Source of the DNA: Pseudomonas oryzihabitans
GTDB taxonomy: Bacteria > Pseudomonadota > Gammaproteobacteria > Pseudomonadales > Pseudomonadaceae
Direction of reading: 5' to 3'
DNA: 64,000 nt
Assembly: GCF_001518815.1 (NCBI RefSeq)
Contig: NZ_CP013987.1
Coordinates: 3,184,501 to 3,248,500 of the forward strand
Below are positions 38,237 to 47,660 of the stretch, piece by piece. The notes below the pieces were generated by a model that saw nothing but the letters and a program-made list of their open reading frames with translations, ran no database searches and was not told where the DNA came from. Both the position numbers and the translations under genes were made by a program. The number at the start of each line of letters is the position of its first letter. Within the stretch, counting starts at the first letter, position 1.

Positions 38237-40486
38237 TCAGAGCCCGCGACGGGCGTAGCGCTTGAGCATGCTGGGTACATCGAGGATGAGCGCGATGCGG
38301 CCGTCGCCAGTGATGGTCGCCCCCGACATGCCGGGCGTGCCCTGCAGCATCTTGCCGAGTGGCTTGATGACCACCTCTTCCTGGCCCACCAGCTGATCGA
38401 CCACGAAGCCGATACGCTGGGTGCCGACCGAGAGGATCACCACGTGCCCCTCGCCCTGCTCCACGTGGGCTGCACCAGGTACCAGCCAACGCTTGAGGTA
38501 GAAGAGCGGCAGTGCCTTGTCGCGCACCACCACCACTTCCTGGCCATCCACCACGTTGGTGCGGGACAGGTCGAGGTGGAAGATCTCGTTGACGTTGACC
38601 AGCGGGAAGGCGAAGGCCTGGTTGCCCAGCATCACCATCAGCGTCGGCATGATCGCCAGGGTCAGGGGTACCTTGATGACGATCTTGGAGCCCTGGCCCT
38701 TGGTCGAGAAGACGTTGAGGGTACCGTTGAGCTGGCTGATCTTGGTCTTGACCACGTCCATGCCCACGCCGCGGCCGGAGATGTCGGAGATCTCGGCCTT
38801 GGTGGAGAAACCCGGGGCAAAGATCAGGTTGAAGCACTCGGTCTCGGTCAGGCGATCGGCCGCGTCGCGGTCGAGCAGGCCCTTTTCCACCGCCTTGTTA
38901 CGCAGCAGATCCGCGTCCATGCCCTTGCCGTCGTCGGAAATCGACAGCAGGATATGGTCGCCTTCCTGCTCGGCGGAAAGCACCACGCGTCCGGCGCGGG
39001 ACTTGCCGTTGCCTTCACGCTCGGCCGGCCCCTCGATGCCATGGTCGACCGCATTGCGCACCAAGTGCACCAGCGGATCGGCCAGGGCCTCGACCAGGTT
39101 CTTGTCCAGGTCGGTTTCTTCACCGACCAGCTCCAGATTGATCTCTTTCTTCAGGCTGCGCGCCAGATCGCGGACCAGGCGCGGGAAGCGGCCGAAGACT
39201 TTCTTGATCGGCTGCATTCGGGTCTTCATGACCGAGGTCTGCAGATCCGCGGTGACCACGTCGAGGTTGGACACCGCCTTGGCCATGGCCTCGTCGCCGC
39301 TGTTCAGGCCCAGGCGTACCAGGCGGTTACGCACCAGCACCAGTTCGCCGACCATGTTCATGATCTCGTCCAGCCGCGCGGTATCGACCCGCACGGTGGT
39401 CTCCGCCTCGCTGGTGGGACGCTCGCCTGCCGCGGCAGGTGCCGCCGGCTTGGGCGCAGCGACCTCGGCGGCCGGTTTCGGTGCCGGTGCTGGGGCCGGG
39501 GCCGGAACGGGCTGAGGCGCGGCGACCGGTGTCGGCGCAGCGGCAACCGGTGCAGCTACGGGCTCGGCGGGGCCACTGAACCTGCCCTTGCCATGGAGTT
39601 CATCGAGCAGGGATTCGAACTCGTCATCGGTGATCTCATCACCACTCGCCGCCGCCGGAGCAGCCGTGACGGGTGCCGATGCGGCCGGCGCAGGAGCCTC
39701 GTTCGCGACGAACTTGCCCTTGCCGTGCAGCTCGTCGAGCAGGGCTTCGAATTCGTCATCGGTGATCTCGTCGCCACCCGTGGCGGCTGGCGCAGGTGCC
39801 GTGGCAGCCACCGGAGCCGCCGCTGGCGCCTCGTTGAACTTGCCTTTGCCATGCAGCTGATCGAGCAAGGCCTCGAATTCGTCGTCGGTGATGTCCTCGC
39901 CACCGGCGGCACTGGCGGTTTCCGCAGTGGCCCCCTGGTCGGCACCCGGCTCGCTGCCTAGGGCATCGAGCAGGTTTTGGAAATCGGCATCGCTCAGTTC
40001 CGGCTCGGCAGCCGCCGCGGCGGTCGGAGCGGGCTCTGCGGCAGCGACCGGGGCAGCAGCCACGGGCGCAACCGGAACCGGCGCCGGCTCACTGCCGGCG
40101 GGTTCGGCCAGGCGGGCCAGGGCCGCCAGTAATTCAGGCGAGGCCGGGGTCGGCTCTTCGCGTTCACGGACCTGACCGAACATTTCGTTGACGGAATCCA
40201 GTGCCTGCAGCACTACATCCATCAGCTCGGCATCCACGCGGCGTTCGCCTTTGCGCAGGATGTCGAACACGTTTTCCGCGATATGGCAGCACTCGACCAG
40301 GGTATGGAGCTGCAGGAAACCGGCACCGCCCTTTACGGTATGGAAGCCACGGAAAATGGCATTCAGCAGATCCATGTCATCCGGGCGGCTTTCCAGCTCG
40401 ACCAATTGTTCGGACAACTGTTCGAGAATCTCGCCGGCCTCTACCAGGAAATCCTGGAGGATTTCTTCATCGGCGTCGAAGCTCAT
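38237..40486 (-). CDS. cheA: Chemotaxis histidine kinase CheA
   Basis: A 749-residue kinase. The HPt domain has HTVKGGAGFLQ with phospho-His49. The region 130-360 is Ala/Pro-rich and carries three near-identical DITDDEFEALLD...LHGKGKF units (195-217, 238-259, 282-303). The dimerisation domain starts near 370 (TSEAETTVRVDTARLDEIMN). The ATPase has HLVRNAVDHGIE and ISDDGKGMD, and GRGVGMDVVKTKI. The C-terminal CheW-like domain ends at 749. The ATG at 40486 (MSFDADEEILQDFL) matches the genus; the open frame begins 30 bases earlier and would overlap cheZ slightly. Confidence 0.96.
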   Translation of the reverse strand: MSFDADEEILQDFLVEAGEILEQLSEQLVELESRPDDMDLLNAIFRGFHTVKGGAGFLQLHTLVECCHIAENVFDILRKGERRVDAELMDVVLQALDSVNEMFGQVREREEPTPASPELLAALARLAEPAGSEPAPVPVAPVAAAPVAAAEPAPTAAAAAEPELSDADFQNLLDALGSEPGADQGATAETASAAGGEDITDDEFEALLDQLHGKGKFNEAPAAAPVAATAPAPAATGGDEITDDEFEALLDELHGKGKFVANEAPAPAASAPVTAAPAAASGDEITDDEFESLLDELHGKGRFSGPAEPVAAPVAAAPTPVAAPQPVPAPAPAPAPKPAAEVAAPKPAAPAAAGERPTSEAETTVRVDTARLDEIMNMVGELVLVRNRLVRLGLNSGDEAMAKAVSNLDVVTADLQTSVMKTRMQPIKKVFGRFPRLVRDLARSLKKEINLELVGEETDLDKNLVEALADPLVHLVRNAVDHGIEGPAEREGNGKSRAGRVVLSAEQEGDHILLSISDDGKGMDADLLRNKAVEKGLLDRDAADRLTETECFNLIFAPGFSTKAEISDISGRGVGMDVVKTKISQLNGTLNVFSTKGQGSKIVIKVPLTLAIMPTLMVMLGNQAFAFPLVNVNEIFHLDLSRTNVVDGQEVVVVRDKALPLFYLKRWLVPGAAHVEQGEGHVVILSVGTQRIGFVVDQLVGQEEVVIKPLGKMLQGTPGMSGATITGDGRIALILDVPSMLKRYARRGL
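39578..39904 (-). repeat. Three tandem copies of an acidic motif inside cheA
   Basis: Coding repeats at 39836-39904, 39710-39775 and 39578-39643 encode G(G/D)E(D/I)ITDDEFEALLDxLHGKG(K/R)F, separated by Ala/Pro spacers of about 20 residues. A fourth, weaker relative (ELSDADFQNLLDALG) precedes them. They lie between the HPt domain and the dimerisation domain, where the P1-P2 linker and CheY-binding P2 domain would be. Confidence 0.85.
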
Positions 40487-40512
40487 TCCTGCACTCCCCA
40501 AGAGGGTCTGGG

Positions 40513-41301
40513 TCAAAAGCCCAGACTGGATAGAAGATCGTCGACGTCGACCTGAGCGGCCACGACGTCTTCACGCTTATCGGCATGAATCTGCGGACCT
40601 TCACCCTTCATCGTCTTTTCTTTTCGATTCTGTTCGATCAGCGCGGTGTGATCGTGACTGAAGCCGGTATAGCGATCGACCTGACTGGCCATCATCACCA
40701 GCTTGACGAGGTCTTTCTCGATCTGCCCGACGAGATTGACGACCCGCTTGATCACCTGACCGGTGAGATCCTGGTAGTCCTGCGCGAGGAGAATGTCGTT
40801 GAGCTTGGCCGACAGCTGCTCGGCACTGCTCTCGCTGTGGCTGAGGAAGGCGTCGACGCGCTTGGCCAGTTCGCGGAATTCGTCCGCGCCCATTTCCCGG
40901 CGCATGAATTTCTTCCAGTCGGCATGCACGGCACGGGCCTCGTCGCCGAAGTTGCCTACCAGCGGTGCGCTCTCCTCCACCAGATCCATGGTCCGGTTGG
41001 CGGCGTTCTCGGTCATCTTCACCACGTAGGAGAGACGATCGGTGGCATCGCTGATCTGGGAGACCTCTTCGCCGGCCATGCCGCGCGGATCGATCTCGAA
41101 GTTGACGATGGCATTGTGCAGCTCGCGGGTCAGCTTGCCGACTTCCTGGTAAAGACCCCGGTCACGCAGTTGATTGAGCTCATTGATAACATGCACGGCC
41201 TGGGTGAAATCGCCGCTTTCCAGGCATTTCACCAGCTCTTGGGCGTGCTGTTTTAGATTCGACTCGAAGTCGCTGAAGCTGTTGGTGCCAAGCTGATCCA
41301 T
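40513..41301 (-). CDS. cheZ: Protein phosphatase CheZ
   Basis: A 262-residue, mostly helical phosphatase that dephosphorylates CheY-P. The catalytic Gln lies in ILLAQDYQDLTGQVIKRV. The extreme C-terminus (VDVDDLLSSLGF) is the amphipathic helix that docks onto CheY. It is 19 bases from cheY and 26 bases from cheA. Confidence 0.95.
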   Translation of the reverse strand: MDQLGTNSFSDFESNLKQHAQELVKCLESGDFTQAVHVINELNQLRDRGLYQEVGKLTRELHNAIVNFEIDPRGMAGEEVSQISDATDRLSYVVKMTENAANRTMDLVEESAPLVGNFGDEARAVHADWKKFMRREMGADEFRELAKRVDAFLSHSESSAEQLSAKLNDILLAQDYQDLTGQVIKRVVNLVGQIEKDLVKLVMMASQVDRYTGFSHDHTALIEQNRKEKTMKGEGPQIHADKREDVVAAQVDVDDLLSSLGF

Positions 41302-41320
41302 AACGTCCCCGCGGCTTTCT

Positions 41321-41695
41321 TCAGCCGTTCACCCGCTCGAAGATCTTGTCGATCTTTTCTTTCAGCACCTGGGCGGTGAAAGGCTTGACCACATAGCCAT
41401 TCACGCCGGCCTGAGCGGCTTCGATGATCTGCTCACGCTTGGCCTCGGCGGTCACCATCAGCACCGGCAGGGTCTTCAGGCGCGCGTCGGCGCGGACCTG
41501 GCGCAGCAGGTCGATGCCGGTCATGCCAGGCATGTTCCAGTCGGTGACGAGAAAATCGAAGTTGCCGCTCTGCAGCATCGGCAGTGCGGTATTGCCGTCG
41601 TCTGCTTCGGCGGTATTGGTGAATCCCAGATCGCGCAGCAAATTCTTGATGATGCGTCTCATCGTGGAAAAATCGTCCACGATGAGGATTTTCAT
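41321..41695 (-). CDS. cheY: Chemotaxis response regulator CheY
   Basis: A 124-residue single receiver domain that switches motor rotation through FliM. The acidic pair is Asp7-Asp8, the phospho-acceptor is Asp52 (VTDWNMPG), and the switch Thr and Lys are in VTAEAK and VVKPF. The ATG at 41695 (MKILIVDD) gives the correct length; the open frame runs to 41740 without a ribosome site. The 87-base gap before it could hold a FliA promoter, but no convincing match was found. Confidence 0.96.
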   Translation of the reverse strand: MKILIVDDFSTMRRIIKNLLRDLGFTNTAEADDGNTALPMLQSGNFDFLVTDWNMPGMTGIDLLRQVRADARLKTLPVLMVTAEAKREQIIEAAQAGVNGYVVKPFTAQVLKEKIDKIFERVNG

Positions 41696-41782
41696 GTTCT
41701 TGTCCAAGTCGACCTCCGTCCTAATCCGCACACACGCCACAAGGCGCGTCTAAGCAATCGTAGTAGCCTGAGTACCAGCCGG

Positions 41783-42523
41783 TTAACGCGAACGCCATTC
41801 CGCCAGCCGCGCCCGCAGGCGTGCCGCGCATTGACTGTGAAGTTGGCAGACACGTGACTCGCTCACACCCAGCACCTCGCCGATTTCCTTGAGGTTGAGT
41901 TCCTCGTCGTAATACAGCGAGAGCACCAGACGTTCACGCTCCGGAAGATTGGCGATGGCCTCGGCCAGGGCCTTGCGGAAGCGCTCGTCTTCCAGACCGC
42001 GACCGGGCTCGAGTTCATGCGAACCACTCTCCTCGAGCCCATGCTCACCACCCTCCATGAGGTCGTCGAAGCTGAACAGGCGACTCCCCATGGTGTCGCC
42101 AAGGATGCCGTAGTACTCATCCAGACTCAATTTAAGTTCGGCCGCGACTTCGGAATCTTTAGCGTCACGACCAGTGCGCGCTTCCACTGCCCGAATGGCG
42201 TCGGTGACCATGCGCGTGTTGCGGTGCACCGAGCGCGGCGCCCAGTCGCCCTTGCGGACCTCATCGAGCATGGCACCGCGGATGCGGATGCCGGCGTAGG
42301 TCTCGAAGCTGGCGCCCTTGCCGGCGTCGTATTTGCGCGAGGCCTCCAGCAGACCGATCATGCCGGCCTGCATCAGATCTTCGACCTGTACGCTCGCCGG
42401 CAGGCGCGCCAGGAGATGGTAGGCGATGCGTTTCACCAACGGCGCGTAGCGGTTGATGAGCTGCTCCTGCTGGGTACGTTCCGAGGTTTTGCTGTACATG
42501 CGAAGCCCGCTGGATGCTGTCAT
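41783..42523 (-). CDS. fliA: RNA polymerase sigma factor FliA (sigma-28)
   Basis: A 246-residue sigma factor for late flagellar and chemotaxis genes. Region 2 has LINRYAPLVKRIAYHLLARLP and VEDLMQAGMIGLLEA. Region 4 has LPERERLVLSLYYDEELNLKEIGEVLGVSESRVCQLHSQ (shown partly as LNLKEIGEVLGVSESRVCQL). The ATG overlaps the fleN stop (ATGA), so the two are coupled. Confidence 0.97.
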   Translation of the reverse strand: MTASSGLRMYSKTSERTQQEQLINRYAPLVKRIAYHLLARLPASVQVEDLMQAGMIGLLEASRKYDAGKGASFETYAGIRIRGAMLDEVRKGDWAPRSVHRNTRMVTDAIRAVEARTGRDAKDSEVAAELKLSLDEYYGILGDTMGSRLFSFDDLMEGGEHGLEESGSHELEPGRGLEDERFRKALAEAIANLPERERLVLSLYYDEELNLKEIGEVLGVSESRVCQLHSQCAARLRARLAEWRSR

Positions 42524-43350
42524 GCGTGGGTACCGATGGCTGGTTGCACAAGGCGCTCGACAAAGAACTCGAGATGGCCGCGCGGATTGGCGGGCAGCGG
42601 CCAGCCATCGACTTTCTGAGCCACCGCACGAAAGGCCAGTGAGGCCTTGGCACGCGGAAAGGCTTCGTACACGGGGCGCTGTTTCTGTACCGCTTTGCGC
42701 ACCGCTTCATCGAACGGAATGGCGCCCACGTATTGCAAGGCGACATCCAGGAATCTGTCGGTCACCTTGGTCAGCTTAGCAAAGAGATTGCGGCCTTCCT
42801 GGGGTGTCAGCGCCATATTCGCCAACACCCGGAAACGGGTGACGCCATGGTCGCGATTGAGCAGCTTGATCAGGGCGTAGGCATCGGTGATGGAGGTGGG
42901 CTCATCGCACACCACGACCAGGACTTCCTGGGCGGCGCGGACGAAGCTGACCACCTGGTCGCCGATGCCGGCAGCGGTATCGACGATGAGCACGTCGAGG
43001 TTCTCGCTGATGTCGCTGAAGGCCTGGATCAGACCGGCATGCTGGGCCGGCGTCAGATTGACCATCGCCTGGGTGCCCGAGGCTGCCGGGACGATGCGGA
43101 TGCCGCCCGGCCCGTGCAGCAGCACGTCGCGCAGCTCACACTCGCCGGAAATGACGTCGGCCAGGGTGCGCTTGGGCGACAGCCCGAGCAGAACGTCGAT
43201 GTTGGCAAGGCCCAGGTCGGCGTCGAGCAGCATGACGCGCCGCCCGATATCGGCCAGGGCCAAGGCCAGGTTGACCGACACATTGGTCTTGCCGACACCG
43301 CCTTTACCGCCCGTGACCGCTATGACTTGGACGGGATGCATGCTACCCAT
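42520..43350 (-). CDS. fleN: Flagellar number regulator FleN (FlhG)
   Basis: A 276-residue MinD-like ATPase that limits flagellar number by antagonising FleQ. Deviant Walker A KGGVGKT is at 16-22; LLDADLGLANIDVLLGL and LIVDTAAGIGDQVVSF follow. The ATG at 43350 (MGSMHPVQVIAVTGG) is chosen with AAAGG upstream; a GTG at 43380 is an alternative. It lies 92 bases behind flhF. Confidence 0.96.
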   Translation of the reverse strand: MGSMHPVQVIAVTGGKGGVGKTNVSVNLALALADIGRRVMLLDADLGLANIDVLLGLSPKRTLADVISGECELRDVLLHGPGGIRIVPAASGTQAMVNLTPAQHAGLIQAFSDISENLDVLIVDTAAGIGDQVVSFVRAAQEVLVVVCDEPTSITDAYALIKLLNRDHGVTRFRVLANMALTPQEGRNLFAKLTKVTDRFLDVALQYVGAIPFDEAVRKAVQKQRPVYEAFPRAKASLAFRAVAQKVDGWPLPANPRGHLEFFVERLVQPAIGTHA

Positions 43351-43442
43351 TGCCTGATACCTTTGATTGAAATCCGTCACACTTTAGACCAAGTGCATTT
43401 GGCGTGCCCAGGCATGCGATGCACCACTACCGTTCGTCGGCG

Positions 43443-44771
43443 CTAACCGGCGCGGCGGGCATTGCTCTGATACAGGCCGGCGAACATGCCGGCCATGGTT
43501 TCTTCGCTCGGCTCTTCGGACGCCTGCAGGCTCACAGCGCGGCTCACCAGCTGGTGGCTGCGAGCCGGATGCAGATCGTCCGGGATGCGCGGACCGTCGG
43601 CGATGTAGGCCACCGGCAGGCGCTGGCTGATGGCCAGGCCCAGGGCTTCGCCGAGGCTGGCGGCCTCGTCCAGCTTGGTCAGCACGCAGCCGCTCAGGCC
43701 GCAGCGCCGATAGCTGTGATAGGCCGCCTTGAGCACCTGGCTCTGGCTGGTGACACCCAGCACCAGGTAATTGCGAATCTTCAGCTGGCGGTTCGCCAGG
43801 GCTTCGAGCTGCGCCTTGAGCGCCGGATCGTTGGCGGGCATGCCCGCGGTATCGATCAGCACCAGACGCTTGCGTGCCAGGGGCGCCAGGGCCTGCGCCA
43901 GGGACTGGCCCGGATCGACCAGGGTCACCGGTACGTCGAGGATGCGGCCCAGGGTCTTGATCTGCTCCTGGGCACCGATGCGGAAGCTGTCCATGCTGAC
44001 CAGCGCCAGACTCTGGGGACCGTACTTGAGCACGTAGTTGGCGGCGAGCTTGGCCAGGGTGGTGGTCTTGCCCATTCCGGCCGGGCCGACGAAGGCGACG
44101 ATGCCGCCCTCCTCCAAAATCTTGGCGTCAGTGGTCTTGGCCAGCTGGGCGAAGTTGGCCAGCAGCATGCGCCAGGCATGGCGCGGGTCCTGGATCTTGG
44201 CCACGCTGTCGAGCAGGTGGCGGGCCAGGTCGGCCGGCAGCCCCATGCGTTGCAGACGGCGCCAGAGGCCGGCCTGCTCCGGACGGGTGGACTGCACCTG
44301 CGTCCAGGCCATGGAGCCCAGCTGGACTTCCAGCAGTTCACGCAGGCCACTGAGTTCGCTGCGCATGGCTTCCAGGGCGCGGCGGTCTTCCGATGCGGCG
44401 CTGGCGGCAGCTGCCGCAGCAGCCGGTTGGGGGGCACGCGGCGGGGCGATCACCGGCTCGCGACGACTGTCGGCGGCACTGATGGCGCCGAGCAGCTGCT
44501 TGTCCTTGGGCGCGGCCGAGGGCACGCCCGGCGCGCGGATGCTGAGGTCGGCATGGGCCTGGGCGATCTTCGCATGTGTCTTGCGCAACTCCGCCTGCAG
44601 CTCCGCGTTGGGCGCAGCCGGTGCCGGAGCCTGGTAGTCCAGCGCCGCGGTCAGCTCGACCCCGCCGGCGACCCGGCGGTTGCTGAGGATGGCGGCATCC
44701 GGGCCCAGCTCGTCGCGTACCAGCTTCATGGCTTGACGCATATCGGCAGCGAAGAAACGTTTGACTTGCAT
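43443..44771 (-). CDS. flhF: Flagellar biosynthesis GTPase FlhF
   Basis: A 442-residue SRP-type GTPase that sets polar placement of the flagellum. The N-terminal basic B domain (MQVKRFFAADMRQAMKLVRDELG) precedes an Ala/Pro linker. The NG domain has VGPAGMGKTTTLAKLAANY (G1), VSMDSFRIGAQEQ (G2), VLIDTAGM (G3) and LTKLDEAASLGEAL (G4). It is 10 bases behind flhA. Confidence 0.96.
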   Translation of the reverse strand: MQVKRFFAADMRQAMKLVRDELGPDAAILSNRRVAGGVELTAALDYQAPAPAAPNAELQAELRKTHAKIAQAHADLSIRAPGVPSAAPKDKQLLGAISAADSRREPVIAPPRAPQPAAAAAAASAASEDRRALEAMRSELSGLRELLEVQLGSMAWTQVQSTRPEQAGLWRRLQRMGLPADLARHLLDSVAKIQDPRHAWRMLLANFAQLAKTTDAKILEEGGIVAFVGPAGMGKTTTLAKLAANYVLKYGPQSLALVSMDSFRIGAQEQIKTLGRILDVPVTLVDPGQSLAQALAPLARKRLVLIDTAGMPANDPALKAQLEALANRQLKIRNYLVLGVTSQSQVLKAAYHSYRRCGLSGCVLTKLDEAASLGEALGLAISQRLPVAYIADGPRIPDDLHPARSHQLVSRAVSLQASEEPSEETMAGMFAGLYQSNARRAG

Positions 44772-44781
44772 GATCTAGACC

Positions 44782-46902
44782 TCAGCCATTCTGGCCAACG
44801 GTAGCGACGATGGTGACCTGCTTGTTGTCCGGAATTTCCTGGTAGGCCAGTACACTCATGTTCGGCGCTGCCATCCGGGCGAAGCGGGACATCATCCCGC
44901 GGATCGCACCAGCTACCAGCAGCACCACTGGCTTACCCATCATTTCCTGACGCTGCGCTGCCTCGATAAGGGAACGCTGCAGTTTTTCAGCCATGCCAGG
45001 CTCAAGGAACATACCGTCCTCGGCGCCCTGACCGGCCTTCTGCATACTACTTAGCAACATCTGTTCCAACCTTGGCTCAAGGGTGATAACAGGCAGCTCA
45101 GGCTCCATTCCTACGATGTTCTGGACGATTGCGCGGGACAACGCGACTCGTACGGCACCGGCGATGGCGGCGGGATCTTGACTCCGCGGACCGACGTTGG
45201 CGATGGCTTCGGCGATGGTGCGGATGTCGCGGACCGGTACCTGCTCCTGCAGCAGCTGCTGGAGGATCTTGAGCAGGGTCGACAGGGAGACGATGCCGGG
45301 CACCAGTTCTTCGGCCAGCTTGGGCGAACTCTTGGCCAGCACCTGCAGCAATTGCTGGACTTCTTCGTGACCAATCAGCTCGTGGGCATGCTTGAAGAGG
45401 ATCTGGTTGAGGTGGGTGGCGACCACGGTACTGGCGTCCACCACGGTGTAACCCAGGGATTGGGCCTGGTCACGCTGGGTGACGTCGATCCAGACGGCTT
45501 CCAGACCGAATGCCGGATCCTTGGCGGCGACGCCATTGAGGGAGCCATAGACCTGACCGGGGTTGATCGCCAGTTCGCGGTCGGGATAGATCTCGGCCTC
45601 GGCCACGCTCACGCCCATCAACGTCAGACGATAGGCATTGGGCAGCAGGTCCAGGTTGTCGCGAATATGGACCGAGGGCATAAGAAAGCCGAGGTCCTGG
45701 GACAGCTTCTTGCGCACGCCCTTGATCCGCGCCAGCAGTTGGCCACCCTGGTTGCGATCGACCATGGGGATCAGCCGGTAGCCGACTTCCAGACCCACCA
45801 TGTCCACCGGGGTCACGTCGTCCCAACCCAGCTCCTTGGCCTCGGCCGGGCGCTGCACGGGGGCCAGGTCCTGCTGCTTCTTGGCTTCGACTTCGGCGGT
45901 CTGCTTGGCCTGGCGCTGGCGCTTGTAGATCAGCCAGGCACCGGCGGCGGCACCACCGCCCAGACCAAGGAACGGCAGGTGCGGCATGCCCGGCACCAGG
46001 CCCATGGCGATGATGATGAAGGCCGATACCGCCAGCGCTTTGGGCGAGGCAAACATCTGACGATTGACTTGCTGACCCATGTCCTCGGCGGAAGAGACGC
46101 GGGTCACCATGATGGCGGCGGCGACCGACAGCAGCAGCGACGGGACCTGGGCCACCAGGCCGTCACCGATGGTCAGCAGGGCGTAGATGCGGGCAGCGTC
46201 GCCGAACGACAGACTGTGCTGGGCCATGCCGATGGCCATGCCGCCGATGAGGTTGATGAAGAGGATCAGCAGGCCGGCGACGGCGTCACCGCGCACGAAC
46301 TTGCTGGCACCGTCCATGGAGCCGTAGAAATCGGCTTCCTGGCCCACTTCGGTCCGGCGCTTCTTGGCTTCGTTCTGGTCGATGATGCCGGCGTTGAGGT
46401 CGGCGTCGATGGCCATCTGCTTGCCGGGCATGGCATCCAGGGTGAAGCGCGCCGACACCTCGGAGATGCGGCCGGCACCCTTGGTCACCACCACGAAGTT
46501 GATGATCATGAGGATGGCGAACACCACCGCACCGACCACGTAGTTGCCGCCGACCACCACCTCACCGAAGGCCTGGATGACCTTGCCCGCGGCGTCGTGG
46601 CCATCCTGGCCGTGCAGCAATACCACGCGGCTCGAGGCCACGTTCAGCGCCAGGCGCAACAGGGTCGACACCAGCAGGATGGTCGGGAAGACGGCGAAGT
46701 CCAGCGGCCGCAAGGCGTAGACGCTGACCAGCAGGACCACGATCGACAAGGCGATGTTGAAGGTGAACAGCACGTCCAGCAGGAACGGCGGCATCGGCAG
46801 GGTCATCATGGCGAGCATCGCCAGGACGGCCAGCGGCACGCCCAGGTTGCCGCGAGCCAGACCGCGCATGTTGCCCATCATCAGGGATTTATCGACTTTC
46901 AC
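44782..46902 (-). CDS. flhA: Flagellar export gate protein FlhA
   Basis: A 706-residue export-gate protein with about eight membrane helices in the first ~340 residues and a large cytosolic domain that docks substrates and chaperones. The FHIPEP signature region is GAGRISEVSARFTLDAMPGKQMAIDADLNAG (shown as RFTLDAMPGKQMAIDAD). The GTG at 46902 is used because AGGA sits 6 bases before it; an ATG at 46908 directly abuts that AGGA and is the alternative. A sigma-54-type promoter lies about 70 bases upstream. Confidence 0.95.
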   Translation of the reverse strand: MKVDKSLMMGNMRGLARGNLGVPLAVLAMLAMMTLPMPPFLLDVLFTFNIALSIVVLLVSVYALRPLDFAVFPTILLVSTLLRLALNVASSRVVLLHGQDGHDAAGKVIQAFGEVVVGGNYVVGAVVFAILMIINFVVVTKGAGRISEVSARFTLDAMPGKQMAIDADLNAGIIDQNEAKKRRTEVGQEADFYGSMDGASKFVRGDAVAGLLILFINLIGGMAIGMAQHSLSFGDAARIYALLTIGDGLVAQVPSLLLSVAAAIMVTRVSSAEDMGQQVNRQMFASPKALAVSAFIIIAMGLVPGMPHLPFLGLGGGAAAGAWLIYKRQRQAKQTAEVEAKKQQDLAPVQRPAEAKELGWDDVTPVDMVGLEVGYRLIPMVDRNQGGQLLARIKGVRKKLSQDLGFLMPSVHIRDNLDLLPNAYRLTLMGVSVAEAEIYPDRELAINPGQVYGSLNGVAAKDPAFGLEAVWIDVTQRDQAQSLGYTVVDASTVVATHLNQILFKHAHELIGHEEVQQLLQVLAKSSPKLAEELVPGIVSLSTLLKILQQLLQEQVPVRDIRTIAEAIANVGPRSQDPAAIAGAVRVALSRAIVQNIVGMEPELPVITLEPRLEQMLLSSMQKAGQGAEDGMFLEPGMAEKLQRSLIEAAQRQEMMGKPVVLLVAGAIRGMMSRFARMAAPNMSVLAYQEIPDNKQVTIVATVGQNG

Positions 46903-46970
46903 ACCCATTCCTCGCTTGCCGGTGCCGTCGTCACGGAAAGTTGACGCAGCGCACTGTTCGCAGAGGCCTG

Positions 46971-46987
46971 AGCAAGCTCCGGGCCAA
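46971..46987 (-). promoter_or_regulatory. Sigma-54 (RpoN) promoter of flhA
   Basis: The minus strand reads TTGGCCCGGAGCTTGCT. Against the consensus TGGCAC-N5-TTGC it differs at one base (CCC for CAC), and the GG and GC doublets are 12 bp apart. It lies about 70 bases upstream of the flhA start. In P. aeruginosa flhA belongs to the FleQ/RpoN class, consistent with this site. Confidence 0.7.
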
Positions 46988-47129
46988 CTGCCCAACAGCT
47001 TGAATCCGCAAGGTTTTCCGGAGGCGATACAGGACTGGTTACGGATCGGTGGAGCGGCGGGCTGAACCCCAGGTGAAAGACGCGAGTCTGTCTAGGGACC
47101 TGCGCTAGCGCGCCTATCCGAGGAGCATC

Positions 47130-47660
47130 ATGATGAAAATCTGGACCGCGACGCTGTTGGCCACCTGCCTGGCCGGCACTGCCCAGGCGGCTGAATCCCT
47201 GACGATTCCCGTGAACAAGGTCACGACCGACGGTGTGGGTGAAAGCGTCGGCAGCGTGCAGGTGACCCGCTCGAAATATGGCCTGGTCTTCACCCCCGAC
47301 CTCAAGGGCCTGGAGCCGGGGATCCATGGTTTCCACGTCCATACCAAGCCCAACTGCGGCCCGGCCGAGGTGAATGGCACCTTGACCGCTGGCGGCGCCG
47401 CGGGTGGTCATCTTGATCCGCGCAACACCGGCAAGCACAGCGCGCCCTGGTCGGACGATGGTCACCTGGGCGAACTGCCGGCGCTCTATGTGACCGCCGA
47501 CGGCCAGGCCACCCAGCCGGTGCTGGCGCCACGCATCAAGCGTCTCGAAGAGATCAAGGGCCATGCCCTGATGGTACATGCCGGAGGCGACAACTACTCC
47601 GATCAGCCCAAGCCCCTGGGCGGTGGCGGCGCCCGCGTCGCCTGCGGCGTCATCAAGTAG
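47130..47660 (+). CDS. sodC: Periplasmic Cu/Zn superoxide dismutase SodC
   Basis: A 176-residue enzyme with a signal peptide cleaved near AQA-AES (about residue 20). Copper and zinc ligands are seen in [33 protein letters not shown] and [13 protein letters not shown]; the disulfide Cys pair is in PNCG and ARVACG. It removes superoxide in the periplasm. It sits alone on the plus strand between flhA and flhB, and its last 8 bases overlap the end of flhB. Confidence 0.95.
   Translation: MMKIWTATLLATCLAGTAQAAESLTIPVNKVTTDGVGESVGSVQVTRSKYGLVFTPDLKGLEPGIHGFHVHTKPNCGPAEVNGTLTAGGAAGGHLDPRNTGKHSAPWSDDGHLGELPALYVTADGQATQPVLAPRIKRLEEIKGHALMVHAGGDNYSDQPKPLGGGGARVACGVIK

Noticed and set aside
41696-41782. 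FliA (sigma-28) promoter ahead of cheY
   Set aside because: The best reading (TTAA, 15 bases, GCTACTAC) matches only about half of the -10 consensus GCCGATAA.
45178-46944. Plus-strand open frame opposite flhA
   Set aside because: His/Gln/Asp/Gly-rich shadow composition; flhA on the other strand is unmistakable.
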